Shown one piece after another: positions 1-8,445 of a stretch of 45,571 nucleotides of DNA. Position 1 is the first letter of the stretch, and each line of letters starts with the position of its first letter. The position numbers and the translations under genes are program-made. The notes below the pieces were generated by a model that did no database searches, was not told where the DNA came from, and worked only from the letters and a program-made list of their open reading frames with translations. Source of the DNA: an uncultured Ruminococcus sp. (lineage in GTDB: Bacteria > Bacillota > Clostridia > Lachnospirales > Lachnospiraceae); contig CAMMBV010000029.1 of the NCBI GenBank assembly GCA_946494335.1, positions 1 through 45,571 on the forward strand, given 5' to 3'.

Positions 1-10
1 AGCGGAGGTT

Positions 11-170
11 CTGCGGCAGAATCGGAGAAAGTGAAATTTTCCCCGTAGAGAAGGGCATATATCTACGGCAGAAAATAGAGTTTCCGTAAATCCTACCGTA
101 GTCATACGCTGAAATCTACGGCAGAACAGGAGATTTTTGATATCCAGCCGAATCCCATGGTGATTTTCTG
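11..170. repeat. Degenerate 52-bp tandem repeat at window start
   Basis: The core CTRCGGCAGAA begins at 11, 63 and 116, so the spacing is 52 and 53 bases. The second unit also contains CTACGG and CCGTAG as inverted arms (63-68 and about 96-101), so it could fold as a hairpin. Only about two and a half units are visible and the third decays after about 130. The array may extend beyond the left edge. The rest of 1-425 shows no convincing gene; the short open frames there lack ribosome sites and recognisable products. Confidence 0.45.
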
Positions 171-425
171 CTGCACAATTTGCGTTTCTTTATTTTCCGC
201 CGTAGACAACCATTATTTCTCGCTGCTGCAGCCTTTTTGAGATCCTTTTCTATAAGTTCTGCCATGGCGCCGTATGCCAGAGCATATTACAGGCGCAGCG
301 CTCCTGGAGAAGCGTGGTGTGAAGCATCGCATTTCTTCAGTGCTATCCCATTGCCGTTTCTCCGGGAGGCTGAGTTGCAATCGGTACTGCTGTAACTGGC
401 ACCTGTGAAAAAAATATGAAATAGG

Positions 426-454
426 TTGCCCGCGCACCCAAAATGGAATATAAT
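426..454 (+). promoter_or_regulatory. Promoter of the PrsA/SurA-like lipoprotein gene
   Basis: TTGCCC at 426-431 and a consensus TATAAT at 449-454 are separated by 17 bases. The predicted start of transcription is near 461, leaving a leader of about 60 bases that ends in GGAGGA just before the ATG at 522. Confidence 0.6.
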
Positions 455-521
455 AAGTAACAGTGACGCTGTAGGAAAGGGAACCGGACAGCGTAAGTTG
501 ACATAAAATCTGGAGGAAAAC

Positions 522-1736
522 ATGAGTAAGTTAAGTACAAAACTGGCATGCGGTATGCTGGCGGCGGCGCTGGGCGCCGGCGGGCTGGCCGGATGCGGAA
601 GCTTAGATGGAACCCAGACGGTGGCCACCGTGGACAGCGAGGGAGTGACGCTGGGACTGGCAAATTATATGCTTCGTATGAACCAGGCAGAGATGGAGAG
701 CTATTACCGTATGCTGGCGGAAAGCTATGGCATGGACGGAGGAGAGTACTGGAGTACAGAGACTGAAGATGGGATAACCTACGGAGAGGATCTCAAGAAT
801 AATGTGATGGATACCATCAAAGAGCTGTATGTTATGCGGGCGCATGCGAAGGATTACGGTGTAAGCATCACAGAGGAGGAACAGGCATCCATCGACGAGG
901 CGGCCCAGACCTTCATGGATAGTAACGACGCGGAGGTGCTGGAGGAGCTGGCAGTATCCGAGGAGGATGTGAAAACTTATATGGAGCTGTACACCATCCG
1001 CCAGAAGATGCGGGAACCCATGGTTGCCGATGTGGACCGGGAGGTTTCTGACGAGGAAGCGGCTCAGACCCGCGTGACTTTTGTGGAAGTGTCCACGGAA
1101 GGAACGGAGACGGATGAGGACGGCAATACGGTGGATCTGACTGATGAGGAGAAAGCGGAGAAGATGGATCAGGCGCAGCAGATTCTGGACAAGGTGGAAG
1201 CTGCGGAGGATCCGGCTTCGGCGGATATGGATGCCCTGGCCAAGGAAGTGGACGAGAATCTGTCCGCAGTGGAGCGGACTTTCAGCTCCAGCGGAGAGGG
1301 CGATGAAACCACAGACCAGGCTATCAAGGACGCGGTGGCAGATCTGGAGGACGGCCAGGTGGTTTCCCAGGTGGTAGAAGGAGAAACCGCCTACTATGTG
1401 GTTCGTCTGGAGCAGCAGTTTGACGAAGAGGCCACAGAAAATGAGAAAGAACTGATTATCAGCGACAGAGAGGACACCCAGTACGAAAACCTGGTGCAGG
1501 AGTGGACGGACGCTGCTGAGATGGAAGTGGAAAACAGCGTCTGGAATAAGGTAAAGGTGACGGATACCCAGCCTTATGAATTGAAACAGGCGGAAACAGA
1601 GGATACCGGAACAACAGACAGTACCGGAAGTACGGACGGCGCGGAGAGCACAGACAGCACGGATGCCGGCCAGGCCGCGGAAGACGGCGAGGATACTCAG
1701 ACAGACGGAACTGCCGAAGAAACAGCGGAAGAATAA
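522..1736 (+). CDS. PrsA/SurA-like peptidyl-prolyl isomerase lipoprotein
   Basis: This is a 404-residue protein with a lipoprotein signal peptide: a basic start, a hydrophobic stretch and a lipobox LAGC with the acylated cysteine at residue 25. It should be anchored on the outer face of the membrane. After the signal, a SurA_N-like helical region (about 30-180) resembles foldases of the PrsA/SurA type. A parvulin-like segment follows around 220-310, and its 'DGQVVSQVVEGETAYYVVRLEQQ' portion fits the end of a rotamase fold. The tail from about 350 is very rich in Glu, Asp, Thr and Ser and is probably unstructured. The start is fixed by GGAGGA 5' of ATG. The likely role is folding of exported proteins. 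The family call is by pattern; the catalytic rotamase residues are not clearly recognisable, so a non-catalytic chaperone is possible. Confidence 0.65.
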   Translation: MSKLSTKLACGMLAAALGAGGLAGCGSLDGTQTVATVDSEGVTLGLANYMLRMNQAEMESYYRMLAESYGMDGGEYWSTETEDGITYGEDLKNNVMDTIKELYVMRAHAKDYGVSITEEEQASIDEAAQTFMDSNDAEVLEELAVSEEDVKTYMELYTIRQKMREPMVADVDREVSDEEAAQTRVTFVEVSTEGTETDEDGNTVDLTDEEKAEKMDQAQQILDKVEAAEDPASADMDALAKEVDENLSAVERTFSSSGEGDETTDQAIKDAVADLEDGQVVSQVVEGETAYYVVRLEQQFDEEATENEKELIISDREDTQYENLVQEWTDAAEMEVENSVWNKVKVTDTQPYELKQAETEDTGTTDSTGSTDGAESTDSTDAGQAAEDGEDTQTDGTAEETAEE

Positions 1737-1781
1737 GAACGGATCACTTGCGGGCCGGAAGAAAACGGCATGGAAAGTGGA

Positions 1782-1833
1782 CGGATACGCGATGGCGCCT
1801 GATTCGGCAGGATCAGGCGCCGTTGTGTATCCG
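1782..1833. terminator. Long 22-bp hairpin between two genes
   Basis: Arms 1782-1803 and 1812-1833 pair along 22 positions, with several G-U pairs in the middle, around an 8-base loop. The core is GGCGCCTGAT facing ATCAGGCGCC. No T-run follows, so it is a weak candidate for intrinsic termination. It could instead protect or separate transcript segments, because the next ribosome site (AGAAAGGA) starts only about 15 bases later. Confidence 0.5.
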
Positions 1834-1863
1834 CCGCAAAGCCACAAAGAGAAAGGAATATCT

Positions 1864-2745
1864 ATGACACGACAGGAATTTGACAAAATGACACAGGAGG
1901 GGGTGGTTCTTCTGGACGGGGCCACCGGATCCAATCTGATGAAAGCCGGACTGCCCCGGGGCGTGTCCGCGGAGCAGTGGGTGACGGAGCATCCCGATGT
2001 GCTGCAGGAGCTGCAGCGGGCCTATGTGGAGGCGGGCAGCAAAATCGTCTATGCCCCCACCTTCGCGGCCAACCGGATCAGCCTGGCCAATTTTGGGCTG
2101 GAAAGCCAGGTGGAGCAGCTGAACACCCGGCTGGTGAAGATTTCCAGAGAGGCGGTGGAGGGCCGGGCGTTTGTGGCCGGAGACCTGACCACCACCGGTC
2201 AGCTGATGGAACCAAAAGGAGATATGACCTACGAGAAGCTGTACCATGCCTACCAGGAGCAGGTGCGGGCGCTGGCGAATGCGGGGGCCGACCTTCTGGT
2301 GGCGGAAACCATGCTGAGCGTGGAGGAGACCATAGTGGCCCTGGACGCGGCTCAGTCCGTCTGTCAGCTTCCGGTGATGTGTACCCTTTCCCTGGAAGCG
2401 GACGGAACCGCCATGTATGGAGGGAACGCGGTGGAAGCGGTGGTTACCCTGCAGGAAATGGGAGCGGCTGCCGTGGGCCTGAACTGTTCCGTGGGACCGG
2501 ATCAGCTGGAATCCGTGGTTCGGAACATGAAAGAAGCTGCCACGGTTCCGGTGATCGCCAAACCGAACGCCGGAATGCCCTCCATCAATGAAAAGGGAGA
2601 GGCTGTTTACAGTATGAATGAGGATGATTTTGCCAGATATACAAAAATCCTGGTGGAAGCGGGAGCGGGTATTGTGGGCGGCTGTTGCGGTACCACACCG
2701 GATTATATACGAAAACTGGCGCAGATTCTCGGACTGCGCGGATGA
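1864..2745 (+). CDS. Homocysteine S-methyltransferase family protein (MetH N-terminal-like)
   Basis: This 293-residue protein matches the homocysteine-binding TIM-barrel domain. It opens with VLLDGATGSNL, has AGDLTTTGQLM, and carries the zinc ligands as Cys208 (in LNCSVGP) and Cys274-Cys275 (in GGCCGTTP). Family members transfer a methyl group to homocysteine to make methionine, either alone or as the first module of cobalamin-dependent MetH. Here no folate, cobalamin or activation module follows, so it is a stand-alone domain. The methyl donor cannot be read from sequence. The open frame extends upstream to 1663, but ATG 1864 is chosen because AGAAAGGA precedes it and homology begins there. 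The next gene begins 18 bases downstream, suggesting one transcript. Confidence 0.85.
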   Translation: MTRQEFDKMTQEGVVLLDGATGSNLMKAGLPRGVSAEQWVTEHPDVLQELQRAYVEAGSKIVYAPTFAANRISLANFGLESQVEQLNTRLVKISREAVEGRAFVAGDLTTTGQLMEPKGDMTYEKLYHAYQEQVRALANAGADLLVAETMLSVEETIVALDAAQSVCQLPVMCTLSLEADGTAMYGGNAVEAVVTLQEMGAAAVGLNCSVGPDQLESVVRNMKEAATVPVIAKPNAGMPSINEKGEAVYSMNEDDFARYTKILVEAGAGIVGGCCGTTPDYIRKLAQILGLRG

Positions 2746-2763
2746 CGGGGGAATACGAATACT

Positions 2764-3684
2764 ATGGCAAAGGTAAAAGAGTACGACATTGAAGAAATGG
2801 AGGAACTGTACGATCTGGGAAAAGCGCTGGCGTCCCCGGTACGGCTGGAGATGCTGAAGCTGCTGTATGACAAAAGTCTTATTATCGGTGAAATTGCAAA
2901 AGAGATGAATCTTCCGGCTTCCAGTACAGCGTTCCATCTGAAGATTATGGAAAAGGCAGGACTGATCCGTATGGAAGAACAGCCGGGGACCCGCGGCACC
3001 ACAAAATTGTGTACCCGGAAGGTGGATTTCCTGCATATTAATCTGGTGAAGAAAAATGCGGAGGTCAACGAGCTGGTGAATATGGAAATGCCTGTAGGCG
3101 CCTATACCGGCTGCCGGGTATCGCCGACCTGTGGTCTGTGGGCGGAGGAAGGTGTTCTGGGAAATGAGGATATGGAACAATGCTTTTACTATCCGGAACG
3201 GATATGCGCAGGGGTACTCTGGACATCCTCCGGTTATGTGGAATACAAATTCCCCAATAAGGTTCCCAAAAAACGGACGCCAAAACGGCTGGCATTTTCC
3301 GGGGAAATCTGTTCGGAGGCTCCCGGTTATAGAGAGGACTGGAAGTCGGATATTACCCTGTGGATAAACGGAAAGGAATGTGGAACCTGGACCAGCCCGG
3401 GAGATATGGGAGCGCGCCGGGGCCGGCTGAATCCGCCCAGTCTTCCTGACGGGAGTACCCAGTATGGATTCTGGATTACCTGGGTGGTAGACCGGGGGGG
3501 ATGCTGGATCGGCGAGGAACGTGTGGGAGACACCACCATCGATCAGCTGCTTTTGATGGAAGAACCCTTTATAAAAGTACGCCTGGGCAACAGAAAAGAT
3601 GCCAGATATGTGGGAGGATTTAACCTTTTCGGAAAACATTTCGGAGATTATGACCAGGATCTGGTGATGACAATAGAATATTAA
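2764..3684 (+). CDS. ArsR-family winged-helix transcriptional regulator
   Basis: The protein has 306 residues. The first about 95 form an ArsR-type winged helix, with ALASPVRLEMLKLL, then IGEIAKEMNLPASSTAFHL as the recognition-helix region, and a wing around GTRGTTKL. The C-terminal about 200 residues are much longer than in a plain ArsR metal sensor and contain many aromatic residues. They probably form a ligand or effector domain. The gene stands directly upstream of a sugar ABC transporter and glycosidase block, so local control of that block is the simplest guess. It may equally belong with the methyltransferase gene 18 bases upstream. A strong terminator closes the unit. No metal-binding cysteine pair of the ELCVCDL type is present. 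Confidence 0.75.
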   Translation: MAKVKEYDIEEMEELYDLGKALASPVRLEMLKLLYDKSLIIGEIAKEMNLPASSTAFHLKIMEKAGLIRMEEQPGTRGTTKLCTRKVDFLHINLVKKNAEVNELVNMEMPVGAYTGCRVSPTCGLWAEEGVLGNEDMEQCFYYPERICAGVLWTSSGYVEYKFPNKVPKKRTPKRLAFSGEICSEAPGYREDWKSDITLWINGKECGTWTSPGDMGARRGRLNPPSLPDGSTQYGFWITWVVDRGGCWIGEERVGDTTIDQLLLMEEPFIKVRLGNRKDARYVGGFNLFGKHFGDYDQDLVMTIEY

Positions 3685-3712
3685 TTTTCCGGCTGAAGAA
3701 AAGCGGAAAAAG

Positions 3713-3746
3713 AAAAAGGAATTCCGGGCTGTGGAGTTCCTTTTTT
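3713..3746 (+). terminator. Rho-independent terminator after the ArsR-type gene
   Basis: A 13-bp stem (3713-3725 with 3733-3745, one G-U pair) closes a 7-base loop GGGCTGT and runs into six T residues at 3741-3746. Confidence 0.85.
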
Positions 3747-3933
3747 GGGTGGATAAATGTCTTACGAATTAATTACTAAAAAGGGAAGCCCTCTTTTGTG
3801 CAAAAATACAATTACCAACAGAAGTGATAATTGCCTGCCCTGTTTTGAAGAAAAATATAACAGTAATAGTGTTGGAATAAATGAAACAGGTGATAATTAA
3901 TGGTGAAAATGACGGAAAATCGTGAAAAACATG

Positions 3934-3961
3934 TTGACAAAACTATAGAAAGTGGTATTGT
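3934..3961 (+). promoter_or_regulatory. Promoter of the sugar ABC transporter operon
   Basis: A consensus TTGACA at 3934-3939 is followed after 16 bases by TATTGT at 3956-3961. A start near 3968 would leave a leader of about 120 bases before the ATG at 4090. The 3747-3933 stretch is AT-rich and I see no gene in it. Confidence 0.6.
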
Positions 3962-4089
3962 AAGAACAAATGAAACAGAAATGCTGTTGATAAATACCGG
4001 TGATATCATCCGATCAGGTATGAAAACAACAGCAGCTTTGTTGCATAGCTTGGCCGAGCGAAAGTAATATGGAAACAAGGAGGAGAAAG

Positions 4090-5478
4090 ATGAAACGTAA
4101 AGTATTAGCTACCTTTTTGACAGCGTGTATGGCAGTTGGTATGTTAGCTGGTTGTGGTGGAAGCAATTCCGGAAGCACGTCCGAGGGCGGTGCAGCGAAA
4201 GAAGAAGGAAGTGCGGATGCTTCAGAAGAAGGCGGAGAGGCTGAGGCAGACGTAAACGAAGATGGTACTGTTAACAACCCGGAAGCCGTTAAGGTAGATG
4301 AGAACAAGCTGGTGTTCTGGTCTCTGTTCTCCGGTGGTGACGGTGAATTCATGGACAAGATCATTGAAGAGTACAATTCCGGTGATCCTACCAAACAGGT
4401 ACAGTCCATCATGCTGGTTTGGGGCGACTATTATACAAAACTGCAGACTGCAGTTGCAGCAGGAAAAGGACCGGACGTCGGTGTTTCTCATGCCTCCAAA
4501 CTTCCGGAGCTGGTTGATCAGGGTGTTGTAGAGCCCATCGACGGATACCTGGAAGAACTGGGTGTTGATCTGAGTACCATGTATTCCGAGAATTCTCTGG
4601 AATCTGTAACCTTTGATGGTGAGATTTATGCAGTTCCTCTGGATACCCATGCTGAGATTCTTTATTATAACACCGACATCCTGAAAGAGGCTGGTGTTGA
4701 GCTGAATGCCGAAGGCAAGCTGGATATCGGAAGTTGGGATGAATTTAAAGCTATGCTGGATAAATGCAAAGCGGTTATGGGAGATGGTGAGTCTGTAATT
4801 TCTCTGCCTAACAACGGTGATGACCCGTACCGCATCTGGTGGGCAACCTACTTCCAGATGGGAGGAACTCCTCTGGTAAACGAAGATGGAACAGAAGTAA
4901 CCATGGACAAGGATATTGCTGTAAAAGCAGCCGAGTTTGTGAAATCTCTGTATGATGACGGATATATTGCAGCTGGTATCGATGATCACCAGAAGTTCTT
5001 CCAGAGCGGAAAGTCAGCATTCTTCTTCGGAGGAACCTGGGCAACAGGAGCATTTGAGAAAACAGAGAATCTGAACTTTGTTGCACAGCCCTGGCCGAAC
5101 CTGTTTGGAAATGATTCCTGCTGGGCTGATTCCCATACCCTGATTCTTCCGGTTAATCCTGACAGAAGCGAGGAAGAAACCAAAGCAGCTGTTGAGTTCA
5201 TGGTAGGCGCTTCCAATGAGGGTGGTCTGACATGGGCCGGTTCTGGACAGATTCCGTCCTCAAACGCTGTTCGTGAGAGTCAGGAATATCTGGACATGCC
5301 GTACAGAGCCGGTTATGCTGCTGCTCTTGAGACGGCAGTGCTGCCTTCCAAGAACCCGAATTTCTATGCTATGAAAGCCGGTATGATTGAAAGCCTGGAT
5401 ACTCTGTGGACTGGTACAGCAGATGCAGCTGCATCTATTGATGCTCTGTATGGTGAGTTGGAGTCCAACCTGCAGTAA
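4090..5478 (+). CDS. Sugar ABC transporter solute-binding lipoprotein (family 1, CUT1)
   Basis: This 462-residue protein begins with a signal peptide and lipobox LAGC (Cys22). A low-complexity Glu/Ser/Ala linker follows to about residue 65, then an extracellular solute-binding domain with the usual features (LVFWSLFSGGDGEFM near its start, FFFGGTWATGAFE in the second lobe). It should capture an oligosaccharide or glycoside at the cell surface and deliver it to the two permeases downstream. The open frame starts at 4069, but ATG 4090 directly follows AAGGAGGA and starts the signal peptide (MKRKVLATFL). Codon use is less GC-rich than in the preceding genes, as expected for a highly expressed gene. 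The substrate is not readable; the downstream GH2 enzyme suggests a beta-linked glycoside. Confidence 0.88.
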   Translation: MKRKVLATFLTACMAVGMLAGCGGSNSGSTSEGGAAKEEGSADASEEGGEAEADVNEDGTVNNPEAVKVDENKLVFWSLFSGGDGEFMDKIIEEYNSGDPTKQVQSIMLVWGDYYTKLQTAVAAGKGPDVGVSHASKLPELVDQGVVEPIDGYLEELGVDLSTMYSENSLESVTFDGEIYAVPLDTHAEILYYNTDILKEAGVELNAEGKLDIGSWDEFKAMLDKCKAVMGDGESVISLPNNGDDPYRIWWATYFQMGGTPLVNEDGTEVTMDKDIAVKAAEFVKSLYDDGYIAAGIDDHQKFFQSGKSAFFFGGTWATGAFEKTENLNFVAQPWPNLFGNDSCWADSHTLILPVNPDRSEEETKAAVEFMVGASNEGGLTWAGSGQIPSSNAVRESQEYLDMPYRAGYAAALETAVLPSKNPNFYAMKAGMIESLDTLWTGTADAAASIDALYGELESNLQ

Positions 5479-5501
5479 GATACACAGTGTGGCTGATATT
5501 A

Positions 5502-5528
5502 GGGGGAGCCGGAAGGCTTCCCCCTTTT
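5502..5528 (+). terminator. Intra-operon hairpin after the binding-protein gene
   Basis: GGGGGAGCC and GGCTTCCCCC form a stem with one bulge and a GGAA loop, followed by TTTT. It lies between the binding-protein gene and the first permease. Such partial terminators commonly keep the binding protein more abundant than the permeases. Confidence 0.7.
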
Positions 5529-5602
5529 CATACGGGACTTCCCAATAGACGAAATGTTCTGCGGTGTCTCGCCGCGGTACAGGATTAGTAAGGAGGAGGA
5601 TC

Positions 5603-6493
5603 ATGAGCAAAGCAAGACGAAGAAAAACGTTCCTGGTGGCGCTGGCCTTTATTCTTCCGTTTTTTATTCTCTATACGGTATTTACCATCTGGCCGGTTAT
5701 CCAGGGATTTTATGTCAGCCTTCACAAGTGGGGACTGATGGGCAAACAAGATTTCATAGGTTTTGACAACTATGCCAAGTTCATCGGGGACAAGAACTTC
5801 TGGGGTGCCCTGTGGCATACTACATTCTTTACCCTGATTACCACACCCATGCTGGTGGTCACTGCAATGGTACTGGCAATGCTGGCCAACCGTGCTACAA
5901 AGATAAAGAGAGGCCTTCGTGTTATTTATTATCTGCCCAGTATACTTTCCGTATCTGTGGCGTCTTTTATTGCAAAATATACATTTGCGCCGTATACGGG
6001 TCTGCTGAATGGTGTGCTTCATTCTCTGGGGATTTTGCCCCAAGATGCAGAGCTGCAGTGGATGCAGGATCCCAATCTGGTATGGTTTACTATCTCACTG
6101 ATGACGGTATGGTGGACAATCGGTTTTCCCATGTTGTTGTATCTGTCTGCTCTGCAGGACATCTCTACGGATATCTATGAGGCGGCTTCTATTGACGGTG
6201 CTACCAAGACGCAGCAGCTGTTCCGCATCGTACTTCCGCTGCTGAAGCCTACCACCTGGCTGGTATTTCTTCTGCAGATGATCGGATGCTTTAAGGTATT
6301 CGGACAGATCTATTTGATCACCGGAGGCGGCCCCGCTTCCAGCACAAGGCCGTTGATTCAGTATATTTATGAGAATGCATTTGAGAAAAATAACATGGGC
6401 TATGCAGCATCCATGTCATACGTACTGTTCGGCATCCTGCTGGTATTTTCTCTGGGACAGCAGCTGCTGCAGAGAAGGGGGGAAGATAAATAA
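5603..6493 (+). CDS. Sugar ABC transporter permease (UgpA/MalF type)
   Basis: This is a 296-residue inner-membrane protein with about six hydrophobic segments, the first at residues 9-35. The EAA loop reads EAASIDGATKTQQLFRIVLP, the contact site for the ATPase. It pairs with the next gene product to form the channel. ATG 5603 is chosen over an upstream in-frame start because AAGGAGGAGG lies immediately before it. Its stop codon overlaps the next start by one base (TAATG), which indicates translational coupling. No ATPase gene is present nearby, so a shared MsmK-type ATPase encoded elsewhere probably powers it, as is usual in Firmicutes CUT1 systems. Confidence 0.9.
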   Translation: MSKARRRKTFLVALAFILPFFILYTVFTIWPVIQGFYVSLHKWGLMGKQDFIGFDNYAKFIGDKNFWGALWHTTFFTLITTPMLVVTAMVLAMLANRATKIKRGLRVIYYLPSILSVSVASFIAKYTFAPYTGLLNGVLHSLGILPQDAELQWMQDPNLVWFTISLMTVWWTIGFPMLLYLSALQDISTDIYEAASIDGATKTQQLFRIVLPLLKPTTWLVFLLQMIGCFKVFGQIYLITGGGPASSTRPLIQYIYENAFEKNNMGYAASMSYVLFGILLVFSLGQQLLQRRGEDK

Positions 6494-7317
6494 TGAAAAA
6501 GAAAACACCTGGTTACTGGGCGCTGAACGTAGTATCCATCCTCCTGGCAGTTATTTGTCTCGGTCCGTTGGTATGGGCGTTATTCGTTTCCCTTCAGCAT
6601 GAAGGAAAACAGATCAAATCTGTGTTGGACTGGTTTACTCCGCCCTACACATTACAGAATTATCCGGATATTATCGCCAATTCCGGAGTTCCCACATGGC
6701 TGATTAACAGCTTGATTATTGCGGTGCTGGTAACCTGTTTGACGGTTATTTTTTCTGCGATGGCAGCTTATGCACTGGCGAAACTGAAATTCAAAGGAAG
6801 CAATGCTTTCTTTCTGTACTTCCTTCTGGGTATTCTGGTTCCCGGAGAGGCTACGATTGTTCCACTGTTTATTACGGTAAACAACCTGCATCTGATTGAC
6901 AGCTATGCCGGTATGATTCTCCCGTCCATTGCTGGTTCCATGAATCTGATTATCATGGTAACCTTCTTCCGGGGGCTTCCGGATGAGCTTCTGGAAGCTG
7001 CCAAAATTGACGGTGCCGGAGAAGTTCGTATCTTCTTCCAGGTAGCTCTTCCACTCTCAAAAACCATCATTTCAACTGTATGTATTTTTGCATTCGTAGG
7101 AAGCTGGAATAACTACCTGTGGCCATTGCTGTGTGCAATGAGCGAGAACCTGTTCACCCTTCCCATCGGTATTCCGACTTTGGCAGGAACGTATACGGTG
7201 GACTATGTAGTACCATTGACTGCAAGTATGGTAGCATCCCTGCCTATGATTATCATTTACATTATCTTTGAAAAACAGATCGTTGCCGGAATTACTTCCG
7301 GAGCTGTAAAAGGCTGA
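6493..7317 (+). CDS. Sugar ABC transporter permease (UgpE/MalG type)
   Basis: This 274-residue protein has about six membrane segments. It shows the family EAA loop as EAAKIDGAGEVRIFFQVALP and the MalG-type ending in which the last residues follow a final hydrophobic helix (EKQIVAGITSGAVKG). It is the second channel subunit of the CUT1 importer. It starts at an ATG sharing one base with the stop of the first permease, so the two are co-translated. The acyltransferase-like gene begins 8 bases after its stop, which extends the operon. Confidence 0.9.
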   Translation: MKKKTPGYWALNVVSILLAVICLGPLVWALFVSLQHEGKQIKSVLDWFTPPYTLQNYPDIIANSGVPTWLINSLIIAVLVTCLTVIFSAMAAYALAKLKFKGSNAFFLYFLLGILVPGEATIVPLFITVNNLHLIDSYAGMILPSIAGSMNLIIMVTFFRGLPDELLEAAKIDGAGEVRIFFQVALPLSKTIISTVCIFAFVGSWNNYLWPLLCAMSENLFTLPIGIPTLAGTYTVDYVVPLTASMVASLPMIIIYIIFEKQIVAGITSGAVKG

Positions 7318-7325
7318 GGTATGTG

Positions 7326-8396
7326 ATGACGAGGGGGAGAAACAGAGAGATTGACATCTGCAAGGGCATTCTGACAGTAACCATGATCCTCTGCCACTGT
7401 ATTCAGTTCTTTGGATTTGAGGAACAGGGTGTGCAGAAAATCCTTGTGAATGTCATCAATCTCACCACGTTTTCCGGGTTTCTGTTCTGCTTCGGATTCG
7501 TCAGCAATCTGGCCTATTATGAGAACAGAAACTTTAAGACCAGCGCGGTAAAGCTGGCAAAAAATGCGGTACGTCTGCTGGTCGCTTTCTATGTGTCCGG
7601 TATTGCCTATATGGCCTTTGTGGAGGATAAGATTTTCCGGTGGGATTTTATCACAGAAATTCTTCTGCTGAAACGATATCCCGGCTGGTCAGAATTTCTG
7701 GCTTCCTTTGCGGCCATGATGCTGGCAGGGATCCTGTTGTATCCCGTATTGAAGCGGGTAAACGGCTGGGTGGTGGCAGCGGTGGCTGTCATCAGCGGTG
7801 CAGCCTGCTTTCTGCCTTATGCCAGTATTCACAATTCCTGGCTGGCGCTCTTTGCCGGATCCAGAGATTTCACCACCTTTCCGATTCTGCAGTATATGGT
7901 ATTCTTTGCTGCAGGGGCGTGGATATCCAGAAAAAGGATCTGGTGGAAACCGCAGATTCTGGCAGTGGTTCTGGTAATAAGCCTGCCTTGTATCATACAG
8001 TTTATCAGGGATGGTTATCTCCCTGAACGATTCCCGCCCTCCATCTTCTATATCGCGGGAGGAAGTCTGTTCGTATATCTGGATTACCTGATTGCCGGCG
8101 GACTGGAGAGGCTGCGGGAAAAGACACGGATATTGGAAGCGGTGTCCGGCTGTCTGGAGAGATGCGGAAGGGCGTCTCTTCATTATCTGCTCCTAAGCAA
8201 TCTTCTGATTTTTGCGCTGGACGGATCCTCTTTCAGTTTCCGTTCGGGAGCATATGCTTTCGGAGCATTTGCGGTGATTCTTCTGCTGATCTCTTACCTG
8301 CATCAGCTGAGAAATGAAGGGAAGAAAAACAACGAGAGACCGGAGACAGATCCGGCAATATCTACCGGAGCCGGCGGCAGTGCATCCGGGAAGTAA
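7326..8396 (+). CDS. Membrane acyltransferase family protein (acyltransferase-3-like)
   Basis: This 356-residue polytopic membrane protein has the entry motif of the acyltransferase-3 group, REIDICKGILTVTMILCHC, in which Arg and Asp precede a helix ending with a His. About ten hydrophobic segments follow and the C-terminus is a short polar tail. Members transfer acyl groups, often acetyl, to sugars or surface polymers from the cytoplasmic side. It lies 8 bases after the permease and is probably co-transcribed, so it may decorate or de-toxify a sugar handled by this operon. ATG 7326 is preferred over the in-frame GTG at 7323. The acceptor is unknown. Confidence 0.65.
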   Translation: MTRGRNREIDICKGILTVTMILCHCIQFFGFEEQGVQKILVNVINLTTFSGFLFCFGFVSNLAYYENRNFKTSAVKLAKNAVRLLVAFYVSGIAYMAFVEDKIFRWDFITEILLLKRYPGWSEFLASFAAMMLAGILLYPVLKRVNGWVVAAVAVISGAACFLPYASIHNSWLALFAGSRDFTTFPILQYMVFFAAGAWISRKRIWWKPQILAVVLVISLPCIIQFIRDGYLPERFPPSIFYIAGGSLFVYLDYLIAGGLERLREKTRILEAVSGCLERCGRASLHYLLLSNLLIFALDGSSFSFRSGAYAFGAFAVILLLISYLHQLRNEGKKNNERPETDPAISTGAGGSASGK

Positions 8397-8445
8397 AGAC
8401 AAGGACTGCCGCAAAAAGTGATTGAATTCATGGAGGAATAACACG

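Noticed and set aside
603-1934. 443-residue open frame on the minus strand
   Set aside because: It is the antisense shadow of the lipoprotein gene, has no ribosome site and no recognisable domain. The same applies to the long minus-strand frames at 1813-3639, 8428-9918, 19657-22305 and 22348-24270.
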